Below, in pieces: positions 49,028 to 60,429 of a stretch of DNA of 64,000 nt. The notes beneath the pieces were generated by a model that saw nothing but the letters and a program-made list of their open reading frames with translations, was not told where the DNA came from and made no database searches. A program made the translations under genes and the position numbers. This DNA is from Ectobius pallidus. Taxonomy: Eukaryota > Arthropoda > Insecta > Blattodea > Ectobiidae. The stretch is taken from the NCBI GenBank assembly GCA_964059195.1, contig CAXKWD010000006.1, positions 134,848,039 to 134,912,038 of the forward strand, read 5' to 3'. How positions within the stretch are numbered: the stretch's first letter is position 1; every line of letters starts with the position of its first letter.

Positions 49028-49849
49028 CATAATAATAATAATAATACTAGAAATGATAATAATAATAATTTTAAGTTATTAATTTTTTTTTGTAATTGTA
49101 ATATTCCAGAAGTAAGCACTTAGACAAAATATATTTTAGTACTTTTATCCAGCGAATTAAGGGATTTATTTTGGTATCAAAAGGGTCGATGCAAACTAAT
49201 ATTTATGCAGAACGGTGTGTTTGCACGGAGTTATTTTTTATTGCTGTGATACGTCATGGTTTGTGTCTACCCACACACGGAGAAAACTGGCTGTCAACAA
49301 TTTCTAGATCTGGACAAATATTTCTGGATAAAGAGACTACCAACACAACGTTCTATGCGCTTTAAATTTCAGTATCGTATCTGTTTCAGCTGGATCTAGG
49401 TTAATACCAGTTCCCAGCTGTCATCTCTATCCTATATAGCAATATCAAAATTTAGTTCCACTAAAAAATCTCGGCTTTGCATATTCCGGTTCATCGTTGG
49501 TGTTTTGTAAGCCGAAAGCACATCATTTTTTATCTATGTGTGCAGTTCTCCATGCTCCAGTTTTTGAACCAGTAGTTTGTAGAGTACATAACATAACATA
49601 AAGTAGGATTTGTTCATTTGTAACATTCATATTCTTTCGAATAATTAATTGTGAATTTACAATAAATTGAGTGATACGAACTTGAATAGAGTATGTTTTT
49701 ATCCAATGTATTTAATACTTTAATCCTCATTGACCCCTGTCCTGGATTCCTGTCAGAGGCCTCTATATGCACTGTTCAATTTACATTTTACTAGTTTAAA
49801 TTTTCTTAGGTTATATAAATTATTTAAGAATATATATTACAAAACAGAG
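49028..49849. other. ATA microsatellite and unremarkable sequence
   Basis: A short (AAT)n run follows the SINE at 49028-49070. The rest shows nothing recognisable. Confidence 0.45.
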
Positions 49850-49863
49850 TATACAAATTTAAG

Positions 49864-50108
49864 TCAAAGTATTGACTGGGAGACCCGAAGGGAAAAGATC
49901 ACCTGGAAAACCTAGACATAGGTGGGAGGACGATATTAGGATAGATTTAAGGGAAGTATGATTTGCGACGGATGATTGGATGGAGTTAGCACAGAATAGG
50001 GTTGAATGGCGGGCTCAGGTAAGCGCGGGTTCCATAAAATAGATAATATTCCTTTAGGTTGCTGAGGAATTATCTATTGCCATTGAGTAAGTACGTATAA
50101 TAAGAAAA
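49864..50108 (+). mobile_element. LINE family L1x copy 3, 5'-truncated, with TSD
   Basis: A 245-bp 3' piece flanked by an exact 14-bp duplication TATACAAATTTAAG (49850-49863 and 50109-50122). It starts in the VLTGRPEGKRSPGKPRHRWE region and ends with the family terminus TTGCCATTGAGTAAGTA plus a short CGTATAATAAGAAAA tail. An in-frame TGA follows LREV, so it is dead. Confidence 0.9.
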
Positions 50109-50124
50109 TATACAAATTTAAGAC

Positions 50125-50700
50125 TTAAAAGAATGAAAAGAATGCATTGGTAACTTAAAACTTGCTGAAGTTCCACTTTGGGTTTTGCGGGCATTAATGC
50201 CTGTTGGGCATTAAGCTGACGTCATTCGCCGTCACCGTCATCACGGCCATAAACAATAACGTTTTGTTCCAGTAACTTCCTTTCACTCCTGCTGCTTTGT
50301 ATCCCATACAGAACCCAGGACCGTTACTTTGTCTCCTCAACAAGTATGGACACTTTCAGCTGTCAACATCGAAATAACTTGTCCTAATTAACAGACTTTA
50401 AACTCATTTACTCACAGAAATTTCTCAACTTCTATTAGGCTACTTCCATTACTGTACTACGTTTGATCTTCTATCGTGTTAGTGGAAATTATTGTGAATT
50501 GGTGATTTTTTTAAACATTTTAACACAATTTATTATCATTATCATAATTACATATTTAATACAAGTAAAAACAACTAAAACCAAACATTCCCCTATATGA
50601 GCAACATCCGTCAGTTGAAATCACCTATGGGTTATGAGTGAAATAGGTGTGAAACATTTCAATAGAATAGCTGCTTGCCGTGAATGAGAGTAATTTATTT
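50125..50700. other. No gene seen
   Basis: AT-rich sequence; nothing recognised. Confidence 0.4.
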
Positions 50701-51065
50701 ATTAATATTGGCGAAGTTAAGGCCATAAGGCCTTCTGTTACACTTTAGCAGTAAAACTGGGCATATTGCAAACAATACAAAATGTTTTCTTCTTCTTCTT
50801 TGATTGTAGGATATGTATATTATTTGTTTCCCCGTTCAAGCGTCTTCCTCTCAAGATGTGCACACACTCTCTGCCCACCTCTTTGGAGGTTCTTTCTCTT
50901 TCTCTCTTCCTATCTAAGGGTTTATCATCTTTAGCTCTTCTCACCAGCCGATCTTCCACCATTCTATTTATATGTTCTTTCCAATATTTCCTTCCATCTT
51001 TAATAAATTTGTGATATCTTGAATCTTGCTGTTCTCTCTAATTCCTGTATTACGTATCCTTTCCA
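50695..51065 (-). pseudogene. LINE post-RT C-terminal fragment, decayed
   Basis: On the minus strand the sequence reads KDGRKYWKEHINRMVEDRLV, and after frame changes PPKRWAESVCTS, a stop, then an ending GLMALTSPILINK next to an AATAAATAAATTA tail. 'W.EHI.RM.E.R......RPPKRWAESV' is the usual end of another arthropod LINE ORF. Several frame changes and stops are present. The family differs from L1x. Confidence 0.6.
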
Positions 51066-51595
51066 ATAGTGTCTTCCCTTCAAAACGTATGTCAAAATTG
51101 GTCCATCTGCTGTTCTATATATTCTTACTTTACTTTCTATTGTAAAAAAAAAAATTGTTAGCCAAATCATATCCTTCATGCAACTTGACATTTGTGCTGC
51201 CTTATCAGCTTGCCTCTTCACAAAATTTGATCAACAACTAAAATTTAAAACTATGTAGGCCTAGATATGTATGTTACAAACAAAGAAAAACATAATACGT
51301 GTATGAAAGAAATCAGTTTTAAAAGTTCGAACACCGGTGTCAAAGGAGTTATTCTCGTAAAATACTGCCATGTAGGCTACTGTTCGACACAAACTCGATA
51401 ATGGTTTCATGAATATATGCTGTGTATATGGCATCTTGGGTAAAGCAAGGAGCATATTTTTAATCAATAAATTGTTTTCTAGGGTGAAATTTTATTGAAT
51501 TTTGTTATTCAATGTTACTTATCCGCCTAACTACTATCTTCATGAATCTACTGTATGCTATTTCGCGTGCCAAGCTTAGAGTACCAATTACGTAG
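51066..51595. other. No gene seen
   Basis: AT-rich sequence with no recognised feature. Confidence 0.4.
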
Positions 51596-51597
51596 TA

Positions 51598-51923
51598 CCG
51601 TATTACTCCAATTATCCCAATTAAATGGGGATAGAATGATCCGTAAATGCAGAAATCCGTATAATTGGGTCATAATTTAAAAATACCCCAGCAAAATGAT
51701 ATTTGAAAATGCAGTAGCATATTGTATGTATTAAAGGAAGAAAGTTGCAAAAATTTAAATCAAAATTACATTCAAAGAACAAAAGCCTCTACTATTTTAA
51801 TGCAAACAGTATGGCTATAAGATAGAAGACCTAGAATAAAATATTAGAAGGAAATTTTCGTTAAATCGATCAGGACAATTCAGGGTCCGGATATTTTGCG
51901 TTCGGATAATCGGAGTTATACTG
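51598..51923. mobile_element. pogo/Tigger-like MITE
   Basis: The left end CCGTATTACTCCAATTATCC and the right end, inverted, CAGTATAACTCCGATTATCC match at about 16 of 20 positions. TA flanks both ends (51596-51597 and 51924-51925). The 326-bp interior is non-coding. Repeats of ATCCG-type motifs near the ends are typical of pogo/Tigger elements of the Tc1/mariner superfamily. Confidence 0.7.
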
Positions 51924-52365
51924 TATATGTGCAAGTCTTTACATTGCGAACACGTGAGTAGCATTGACCTTTATGAGGAGAGCAGGGTGTATTAATTGCA
52001 ACGTATCTGGACACGAGCAAAAGCGTTTGACAGACTGACTATAATAATTTCAGAGCGGGAGGAAAGAGGAAGCTGATCGCAATACCCTATCACTGCCAGG
52101 AAATGAAACCAAAGTCACGATTAACTTGTCACTGACGCTGAAGCGAAATTAAACTTGTGTAGCGGCATTTATAGTTCTGAGAGTGGCACCATTATCTTAA
52201 CGCCGCCCATGTGACGCGAATTACCACGAAAACCTCACCACACGTATCCATTTATACAATTACGAGGTTTGTTTTTCAATTAATTTTAAGTATAGTAATT
52301 TTAAAATAAATAATTAAAAAAGTAACAGAACATTATTCTAAAATTACTTTGTTTTCACTCATTAC

Positions 52366-52945
52366 CAGATCCCGGATTCTGATGACCTAAAATTGTTTAA
52401 AAAATGACCTATAAAATGACCGTAAATTTGAAAGAAAATAACTTAATAATTGTAATGAATGACCTGAAAACTGATATTTTATTTATAAAAAAAATATTGT
52501 ACGCACAAAGTTATATACTAATTTGTACATAATTCTAAAAACTGTGAACGCAGAAAGGATGTTGTAGGTCTAAAAACTTTGTTTTTTATTGGAGCATTTG
52601 AGAAGAAAAGTAAGAAAGTAGTTTTTAAAATAGATCCGACAAAAAATGTTGCAACATACTAACCTAGTAATTTATATTATCCTATGAGAAAAAAATACGA
52701 CAAAAAAGTTAATATACTGAATTTAAATGCATGAAAATGACTAAATAAAAAAGGAAATGACACGAAAATTACAAAATAATGACATAAATTTGAAATAAAT
52801 GCCCTAAAAATATAAAATTGCAAAAAATTACCTAACAAAAATGCATTTCTATAATATAGGGACCATGATAAGGATTTATCCACTAGTTGGCAATGTCTAA
52901 TCAGCATCAATAAAAAGATGACATGTCATTAGAATCCGGGCCCTG
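52366..52945. mobile_element. hAT-type MITE, family A, copy 2, inverted
   Basis: Opposite orientation to 6274-6830, and alignable through most of its length (for example CTAAAATTGTTT next to the end and AACTGATATTTTATTTATAA inside). The ends are CAGATCCCGGATTCT and AGAATCCGGGCCCTG. Flanks CTCATTAC and GTCATTAT match at six of eight positions, an aged TSD. Confidence 0.88.
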
Positions 52946-52954
52946 GTCATTATC

Positions 52955-53668
52955 TTACATCTTACACTACCTCTCCACATAGTCACCGCCGTTATTCAGG
53001 CATTTGTCTTACATACGCGGCATTCACAGGATAGCAGGGAATGTATTGAATTTTTTTCTACAGCCGATAAATTGCTTGAATTGAGAAATAATTTCACGTA
53101 ATTTGCATTGCTTGTGAAAACAAACGTTTCCGTTACATCTTTTACATTTATTTACGTATCACAAGGCTCTGAAATCAGCTACAAGAGTCGGTCCGCTTTT
53201 TTCCCCCTACCTGTACACGGACAGACACTTAGAGAGGCGTCATTACAAAAACACTTTTTCACTTTTTTCGCTTTTGGGACATCGTGAAACATATTTTCCC
53301 GATTTAGATTTTTTGTCACGATCACAATAATTCCTCTATACCACGTATTTGCAAAAGAAATAAAAATATACACGCAACAGAATAGCAAAGTGAATGAATG
53401 AACATTTCTCTTACCACCCACTTTCTTCTGCGATTCCAGACTTCTCTGTGGTCAGTGTTACTTGCATTATTTATGAGGGAGAGGACTGAAGTGAACAGGG
53501 AAGATAGCCATAACGCACCGCTGCAAAATGGAATTATTTTACCCTTGACATAGTTCTATCTCGATAAATTATTGAGCTGTGTTCCCAACAGTAATAAAAT
53601 TCTGACCCACCTTCAGTAAAGTAGTTACTGCATTGTTTTCAACTCTAGAGCGGCCGAATGTTTTTATT
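52955..53668. other. No gene seen
   Basis: No feature recognised. An 80-codon minus frame at 53421-53179 is unsupported. Confidence 0.4.
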
Positions 53669-53672
53669 AGTA

Positions 53673-54303
53673 CCGTATTTTACGGATCATAAGACGCACT
53701 TTTTTACCTTGAAAACAGAGCCTTGAAAGTTGGGTGCGTCTAATGGTCCGAAGTACACTAAAAAAATTAAAATTATGGTAAATATTGCCGGAATACCATA
53801 ATTAAACAAAGTGTTGTAAACAATAAGATGGTTATATATTTTGCACTTAACACAATTTTAAAATGAGGGTAGCTGGAAGCCAGGTATAAAATGCGAAAAG
53901 AAACTAATGTTGAGTTCTTTTATACGAAAGGAGTTCTCTCCGCCGATGTGGTTTAAACAAAGGAAAAGGCCTATAAACAGCCTTGTCCCGTTACACTTTC
54001 CATATGCTGAATTGAGGGTTAGAGGGTGTATTTTCAGTTTTTCATGAGAAATCGGGTCATTTGTTAAAGTCTACGTAATGCCACTTGTACAGAAGAGATT
54101 TTCGTACAGCGCAGGTTTTAAGTTGGAAGGGATTCCATTTACACCGATTCCATTGTACTAATATGTTTATGCAATGAAGTATATTTATTATTCCTTTTAA
54201 ATTTTTCGTTTAGAATCACATTAAGTTTATTTTCCTTTAATTTCCATCCTAAAATCAAGGTGCGTCTTATGGTCCGGAGCGTCTTATAGTCCGTAAAATA
54301 CGA
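53673..54303. mobile_element. TA-flanked DNA transposon remnant (CCGTATTTTACGG ends)
   Basis: The left end CCGTATTTTACGGATCATAA and the right end, inverted, TCGTATTTTACGGACTATAA share further subterminal GACGCAC/GGTCCG repeats. TA flanks both sides (53671-53672, 54304-54305). The 631-bp interior is non-coding. TA target sites place it near Tc1/mariner or pogo; the exact family is not assigned. Confidence 0.75.
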
Positions 54304-54314
54304 TAATTACTAGG

Positions 54315-54625
54315 GATAGGATGTTGATGACCTAATAATGCCTGAGAAATTACCTATAAATTACCTAACATTTATGAAAATATGACATGAAAATTTGAAA
54401 AAGCAGACAATATTTCTAAATGAGTATTTAAAAATATACGAGTAATACATAACAGTAAACAAAGGACATGAATTAAGTATTCTATATTACTACTTTTATT
54501 TTATATTATTATTGTTATATATATTTATTAACGAAAGTCTCATAGTCAAGGAATTTTGAGACCGCTTTGTCTGTAATCTTAGAATAGTTCATTCTGAAGA
54601 CAAGATTGTATTATAACTTATTAGT
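54315..54625. mobile_element. hAT family A-like fragment 1
   Basis: Begins TTGATGACCTAATAATGCCTG and continues with TGACATGAAAATTTGAAAAA and GAGACCGCTTTGTCTGTAAT. It aligns to 55376-55760 and, in its ATGACC-rich style, to family A. No clean end or TSD was found; truncated on the right. Confidence 0.55.
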
Positions 54626-54639
54626 TTTATTTTATTTTA

Positions 54640-55366
54640 TGTACATTTCTTAGTTTACTTTATTCCCACAGATTTATTAAAATATAATACTCTACTACAC
54701 ATTGGTCTATTACACATTGCGTGAGACATATGCAAATGTGTGAAACTGTATTTAAATTTTTTTTTTCAAGTAATGGACATAAGTTAGCTTGCTGTTCGCT
54801 AATTTCTGTGAGCTTTAAAGTATATAACCCAAACTCATGACTGTAGGGAATAACTTCGCAAGCAGTTGCTATATTTCGCACACTAACTCATTTCTATGAA
54901 TCCATGAAGCCGTTGCAATTTGCTAGACTGCACGTTTATATTTAGCTCTATGTAGACTCTTGACGCCTCCTAGAGCAAGTATTATTTCTGATTCAAAATA
55001 AAACTTTTAGCTGGATTTATTACATCATTAATACATGTCAGCGATTTTTCCCGTTTTCATTGCGTTCTTTTGGAAAGCTGACAAAGTCCTGTAAAATAAC
55101 ATCTGCTAGAAAAATGACTAGAATAGATCATTTATTTTCTATCTATTTATGTCGTACAGTTGCTTTATCTGAAAATGAAGTCTCATTTCTGAACAGAACT
55201 GTGCTAAATGTATCTGATGCACTTTACTGTTTGAACTCACAAGGGAACTTTCGAAATGCGTCACATAAAACGAGATTTTAATGTTACATTGTATGCTTGA
55301 AAACAAGCTCTTCCTTTTATTACCATGAGATGCAGTGTTTCCAAAACAGTACTACTATGACTATTT
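54640..55366. other. No gene seen
   Basis: AT-rich sequence; frames of 73 codons on each strand are unsupported. Confidence 0.4.
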
Positions 55367-55369
55367 TCA

Positions 55370-55945
55370 TGTCTGGAGCTCGAAAATTGACGACATAAAA
55401 ATGCCTGAAAATGACCTATAAAATGACGTTAGAATTATAAAACTATGACATGAAAAATTTAAAAATTGACTCACTATTTCTAAATATGTATGTATATGAA
55501 TTTATAGCAGTATAATAATACATAATAATAAACCATGGAAAATATTAAGTATTTCATATTACTCATATTATTATGTTTACTATTATTAATATTATTATTG
55601 TTATGAAGTTCACTTTATTTCATAATGTATGTTGTAATTTTTTGTCTGATGATAAGGATGCCAGATCAATACGCATTTAACTGACTGGAGGTAAGGAATT
55701 ATGAGATCGCTTTGTCTGTAATGTTAGAAAAGTCAGATCTGAAGACAAAATAGGGAAAAATGCAAAGAAAAAACTGAGAATTTCCTATAAAATGACCAAT
55801 AGAGAATACATTGCCGAATGATGCAAAAAATTGAAAAATAAAAGTAGGCTTGTTTTTTCAGGTGAGACGACTTTATACTACATCCTGCATTGTCTGTTAT
55901 GTCTCAGAAACAAAAATGACATGTCATCAACTTCCAAGTCTTATT
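55370..55945. mobile_element. hAT family A-like fragment 2
   Basis: Starts near TTGACGACATAAAAATGCCTG and ends near AAATGACATGTCATCAACTT. The last segment matches the subterminal ATGACATGTCAT of family A at 6290-6301. Its middle aligns to 54315-54625, so the two are diverged sisters. The terminal CAGGG is lost. Confidence 0.6.
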
Positions 55946-55989
55946 CATGTCCATTCGAAAGAGAAGAGGCACTCCGCCAAAAGATTTAA

Positions 55990-56313
55990 ATTGTCATCTA
56001 CCTCGTGTTTCCAAAGCTGATGACCTTTAATCCAATTCCCAATGCAAATCGTAACGAATTTCACCTTTCAATGAAATATGCAATTTGTCAGCTAATCAAA
56101 GGATATACCGGTATGGAAAATTTGCATGATGTGCCTGCCCAATTTCCGTTTATAAATATAACATCACTTACACCTTCTGAAGAACAAGCTCTTGTACTAG
56201 CATTATACTGTAATAGCCTTAACATTAGACCTATTAATTACGAAAAATTTAACTGGCAGTATTTTAATTCATCCTTGATCCCCGAACTGATGTATAAATT
56301 TGGTATGATTTGA
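55990..56313 (+). CDS. Unrecognised open frame, candidate exon or gene fragment
   Basis: The frame is open from just after a TAA at 55987-55989 to the stop at 56311-56313, with ATG at 56020. It reads MTFNPIPNANRNEFHLSMKY, then AICQLIKGYTGMENLHDVPA, then LTPSEEQALVLALYCNSLNI, ending in YKFGMI. Its composition is protein-like (amphipathic, mixed charge, no low complexity), unlike most frames in the window. It lies between a hAT fragment and a family B MITE. I do not recognise a family. It could be a terminal exon, a decayed transposon ORF or chance. No splice acceptor is clearly defined upstream. Confidence 0.3.
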   Translation: MVIYLVFPKLMTFNPIPNANRNEFHLSMKYAICQLIKGYTGMENLHDVPAQFPFINITSLTPSEEQALVLALYCNSLNIRPINYEKFNWQYFNSSLIPELMYKFGMI

Positions 56314-56361
56314 GCCACTGGAAAAAAAAATGCAAACCTTTCAAAATAATTATCTCAGTAA

Positions 56362-56622
56362 CATAGGCGTAACCAGGCCGACCATATGGGGAGGGGTTAT
56401 AACATCTGGAGAGGGGGGTTCCTGGGTCCTCCCCCGGAAAATTTTAAAAATTAAGATGCACAGTAACGAGTTTTAAGCTTCCCACGCTTTAAATTCATAT
56501 TGTGTAATTTATAAGCAGATTTTTAAAAAATGTTATATATCACAATAATGAAATAAATAGTACAATTTTCCCTTTTTTAATCAATGGGGGGGTTCAGACC
56601 CCCCCCCCTCGTTACGCCTCTG
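56362..56622. mobile_element. hAT MITE, family B, copy 3 (one internal unit)
   Basis: The ends CATAGGCGTAACCAGG and CTCGTTACGCCTCTG are flanked by a perfect 8-bp duplication CTCAGTAA (56354-56361 and 56623-56630). Same orientation as 32736-33132 but with a single internal unit, hence only 261 bp. Confidence 0.92.
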
Positions 56623-56639
56623 CTCAGTAATCATTTCTC

Positions 56640-59090
56640 TTTCGTTCGGGGTGCGAGAATAGGATTATAAAAAGGTTTTTCATGTCGAGAGGTTCCCTTG
56701 TCTATAGTAAGGGAAATAAAGAGGGAAACGGATGACATTAAAGCAAGTAACTTATAGAGCTCATGAACCATCGCGCCCGCAATCAGGGTTTTGTTCATCC
56801 CATATTCTGCTCCCGCCGCCATCTCCATCTCGATTCTCCATCTCCCACATCCATTCTCTCCCAAACTGTATTTCTCAATCATCCTTTCTCTTCCCCATCG
56901 GTTTTGTCTTCTGCCTGTCTCCTTCATCTAATGTCTTCCTTTATCTCCCTAGTTACAGCTCAGCATTTTGTCTCATACTTTCAATTTAACTTTTCGAACA
57001 TGTATTTTATCAATCTACTTTATGTCATACATCAACTACAGTCCTACGTGTAACTAGCTGGGAGACCAACCATCACATGGAAAAATGATTGACATACTTG
57101 GTTTTCTATATTATTACCTATACGTTTTGGGATCACGTCCGGGAATTTTCAATTTCAATTTTCCTTAGCTCCTTTGATTAGTCTTGTGAACGTTGTAAAC
57201 TGGCACATCCAAAGGAAGTTCGTAATGCTTTGCAGTGGGAATCGGATTGGAAATCCTCGGCTTTTCAGTATACAAGCTATTACATATTTACTTGCTATTA
57301 ATTACAGTGTGATAATTTTTTTCTCGTAATTGCGCCTGTCAGAAGAACTTATCTCGAAAAGAAATAGTATATATAGTATTCCAAATGTGGAAATTGCCTT
57401 ATTGACAAATGAGTTTGAAACTTGAGCATTCGCTTCATTCATTCTCCAGTCATAGCTATTTCTGCAAATGTGCTACATACTGTTTTAAGACTCACGAATA
57501 AATACATAATACGCATAAGAAACGATGAGTTATATAGAAAATACCAAATTGCTGTTTCCAAGTTAGTTTATTTTCTCAATTAAATTGAATGTTATAATTT
57601 TTCGTAAAAAAATGTGGATTTTTAGGAAAATTGAAAATTATAAGAAAGGGAAGTACTTTAATGAAAATATGAGAAGCTTTAATTTGTGTATTTACGAGAA
57701 CTACTAGGTTTTTTATTCTAATAGCACCTTGGTTTATTCTGGAGAGCAGAAATACACACATATTTGCAAAACTTACCCGACGGAATATCCGCAAGAACGT
57801 CTGTGCTAAATTCTGAAATATAATTTTCTTTAAGTTAAAACAGTCTTAAGGACTAATACAGCTCGAAATCTAATCGGTTGAACACTCCCAAGAGGCAAGT
57901 AAACCTTGTTTCCGACCTTCCTATCTTAGAAAATTCCCATGGGGTTATGTTGTTCGTAAACGTCTCTCCAATGAAACGAAGACAAAAGATATAAGTTAAT
58001 CGAATACGATTCAACGTTCCATTATATGGAAATAATTTGAATAATTTTATTTCCAGTTTAGTTATATTAATACAGCGTTATGAGCCATGACTAATTACAT
58101 CATACCAGTCACATTCGAAATCAAGATTATTTAACTTAACACCTTTTATAATTTTTAATATAGGCACTACATCCATATTTTATAATTAATTTTAGCTGAA
58201 TAACTGTCATATAAATAAAGAATGTGTTAGCTCTGCCAAAGTGCGTGTAAGTTAATTCCAATTCATTAGAATATGAGTAAACTATCTTAAAAGTCTCGGC
58301 GTTGCTTTTTTTTTGGGGGGGGGTAATTTGAAATTAACTGATGAAAGACTTTCGTTTTTAAAACTCTAGGACCTTATAAAGGTATTAAAAATTTTAAACA
58401 AGAAGAACGACTCATCACACTCAAACTATTCCCTCAGAAAACGCTTGATATAGCTTTTTATGGCTCATAGAGGATGTAGAGTTTTGCATCCCATCGCTTG
58501 TACACACGAAGTCTGGTAGGGGTTCAAATAAGAAGAAACAGAAATTCCGGTAACATAAAATTGAACTGTCTTTGCGGAATATTTTATTTCTCACTCTCAT
58601 GTTACCATACAACCGTTTCGGGGCTGAAATTAAGAAGATATTCAATATCAATTTCATGCCTCCCTCCCCAAAGAACCTACGATATAATAATATACATATT
58701 ACCATACCTCGTATGGTATTCTCTATGTCCAGGGTAGAGAAATTTATGGGACTGCTTCACATTGTGCATTAGATGAATTATATCGATAACTTCTCTAATT
58801 TGTCAAAGCCCCGTTTCATTTATTTCCAAACCTACCTCTGACCACTGCCAACAATACACTGTTGTCATAGAATGTGATTTGGATTTGATAATTCTGTGCC
58901 AAAAAGTATTATGTCTCCTCTAAAACATTTGATTTTTGGCATTTGAAATCAAAATTTTTCAAAATCCTTTCTTAGTGAGCACTTACATTATGAAACTAAG
59001 GTAGGCCTACTGTCAAAATTCCAAGTCTCTACCTATCATAGTTTAGGCTCTACGTTGGTTCTCTGTCAGTCATTAAGTCAGTCAGGACAT
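56640..59090. other. No gene seen
   Basis: AT-rich sequence. A TC-rich stretch at 56800-56960 produces overlapping low-complexity frames on both strands that I do not accept as genes. Confidence 0.45.
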
Positions 59091-59094
59091 ATAT

Positions 59095-59351
59095 GAGGGG
59101 TCTATTAGCAAAGCCGGCAATCTCCATTCTGAGAAAAGATGGAGATGCTAACTTCTCATGAAAGTTTAATGCATTTCATATTACATACGTAGTGAATATG
59201 CTGAAAATCTGAGCTCCTCCCTTATGTGGGAAGTAGGATTTGCAATATATTCACTAAATATGTACCAGTAACTGCATTAAACCTTCAATAAAAGTTAGCA
59301 TCTCTATCTTTTCTCAGAATGGAGATTGCCGGGTTTGCTAATAGACCCCTC
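59095..59351. mobile_element. MITE with about 60-bp inverted ends
   Basis: The left end GAGGGGTCTATTAGCAAAGC and the complementary right end share about 60 bp (through ...AGATGCTAACTT) with only a few mismatches. The total length is 257 bp and it is non-coding. The TSD is not clear, so the superfamily is not assigned. Confidence 0.85.
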
Positions 59352-59639
59352 TTATAAGAGATTACATAGACCGGAATATCGTCTTTCAGAGCTTGATGGA
59401 TATGCAGGAACTTCATAGAAATATTCACTAGCAATTTCTAAAAGTCATGTGCATCTAACGCATGTAGATGAACTGGGCAAGCTTTATATAATAATAACTG
59501 GTAGTTATCTCGGGCTTCATATTTCCCAGTAATCTAATCATGCACGTTTTCATGAAGTGGAAACTGTAAACTCAGCTGCAGCTACGGTGAAACTGTTGCA
59601 CATTATATTGATCTATTACAGCAACGGAGAGACGTCAAG

Positions 59640-60060
59640 GGAAGCAAAGAGGCCGATTATACCTCTTATCCTACTGTTCTTTGCCGGAGTTGCTTATGTA
59701 TATCTCAAGCGAGATGTCGTGCGTTTGCAACTGTACAGTTCCGGATCACCGGAAGTATGGATTAAACGGAATATGCCTTACAATACACGGGGAGATAAAG
59801 AGGCCGATTACACCTCTTCTCCTGCTGTTCTTTGCCGGAGTTGCTTGTGTATACCTCAAGCGAGATGTCGTACGTTAGCAACTGTACAGTTTGTGATTAC
59901 CGGAAGCACGGATTAAAAGGAATATGCCTTACAATACACGGGGAGCAAGTACACCTCTTCTCCTGCTGTTCTTTGCCGGAGTTGCTTGTATATACCTCAA
60001 GCGAGATGTCGTACGTTTGCCACTGTACAGTTCCGGATCACCGGAAGTACGGGTTAAACA
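59640..60060 (+). repeat. Tandem repeat, about 150-bp unit, three copies
   Basis: Units start near 59640, 59791 and 59941 (the last is shorter). Each includes GTTCTTTGCCGGAGTTGCTT, CTCAAGCGAGATGTCGT and then a pogo-like terminus CTGTACAGTT(C)CGGATCACC. The open frames across it (up to 119 codons) follow the repeat and are not accepted as a gene. Confidence 0.85.
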
Positions 60061-60426
60061 ATAAGTTACACATACTATACTGTCTTTTCATAAATATAAC
60101 TTTTTCATACTATATAATTTAAGTTTTAATACTACTAAATAGGTAGACCAAGTTTTTAATCTACGAACTGATGTAGGATTAACAGAACAAGACATCTTTG
60201 TGATTAAAATTCAAAATTGCTTGATTGTTCAGTATAGAAAACTACAGTATGTTTCTGTTAAAGAATTTTAATAAAGAAAGAAACATTAAGTTCTGAACAA
60301 GATTATAAAAAACTGCATTTCTGTAACTTACTGAGAAAAAAAGACGTCGAAAATTGGTAAGACCTGCTTTGTTTCCTTTTTAAAATTCTCGTCCGGATTA
60401 ACCGAATTTCCGGATTAGCGGGACTC
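60028..60426. mobile_element. pogo/Tigger-like element
   Basis: The left end CAGTTCCGGATCACCGGAAG and the right end, inverted, GAGTCCCGCTAATCCGGAAA are alignable pogo/Tigger-style termini with repeated CCGGATTAA-type motifs. TA flanks both ends (60026-60027 and 60427-60428). The interior of about 400 bp is non-coding. Its left end also occurs in the two preceding tandem units. Confidence 0.65.
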
Positions 60427-60429
60427 TAC

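Noticed and set aside
55853..55870. TTTTTTCAG|GTGAGA as a second recursive splice site
   Set aside because: It lies inside a hAT-like fragment, so it is more likely chance within a repeat.
56631..57053. Overlapping frames on both strands in TC-rich sequence
   Set aside because: Low-complexity composition, both strands open, no recognised family.
59557..60122. Overlapping frames of 65-119 codons
   Set aside because: They follow the 150-bp tandem repeat in different frames and show no domain.
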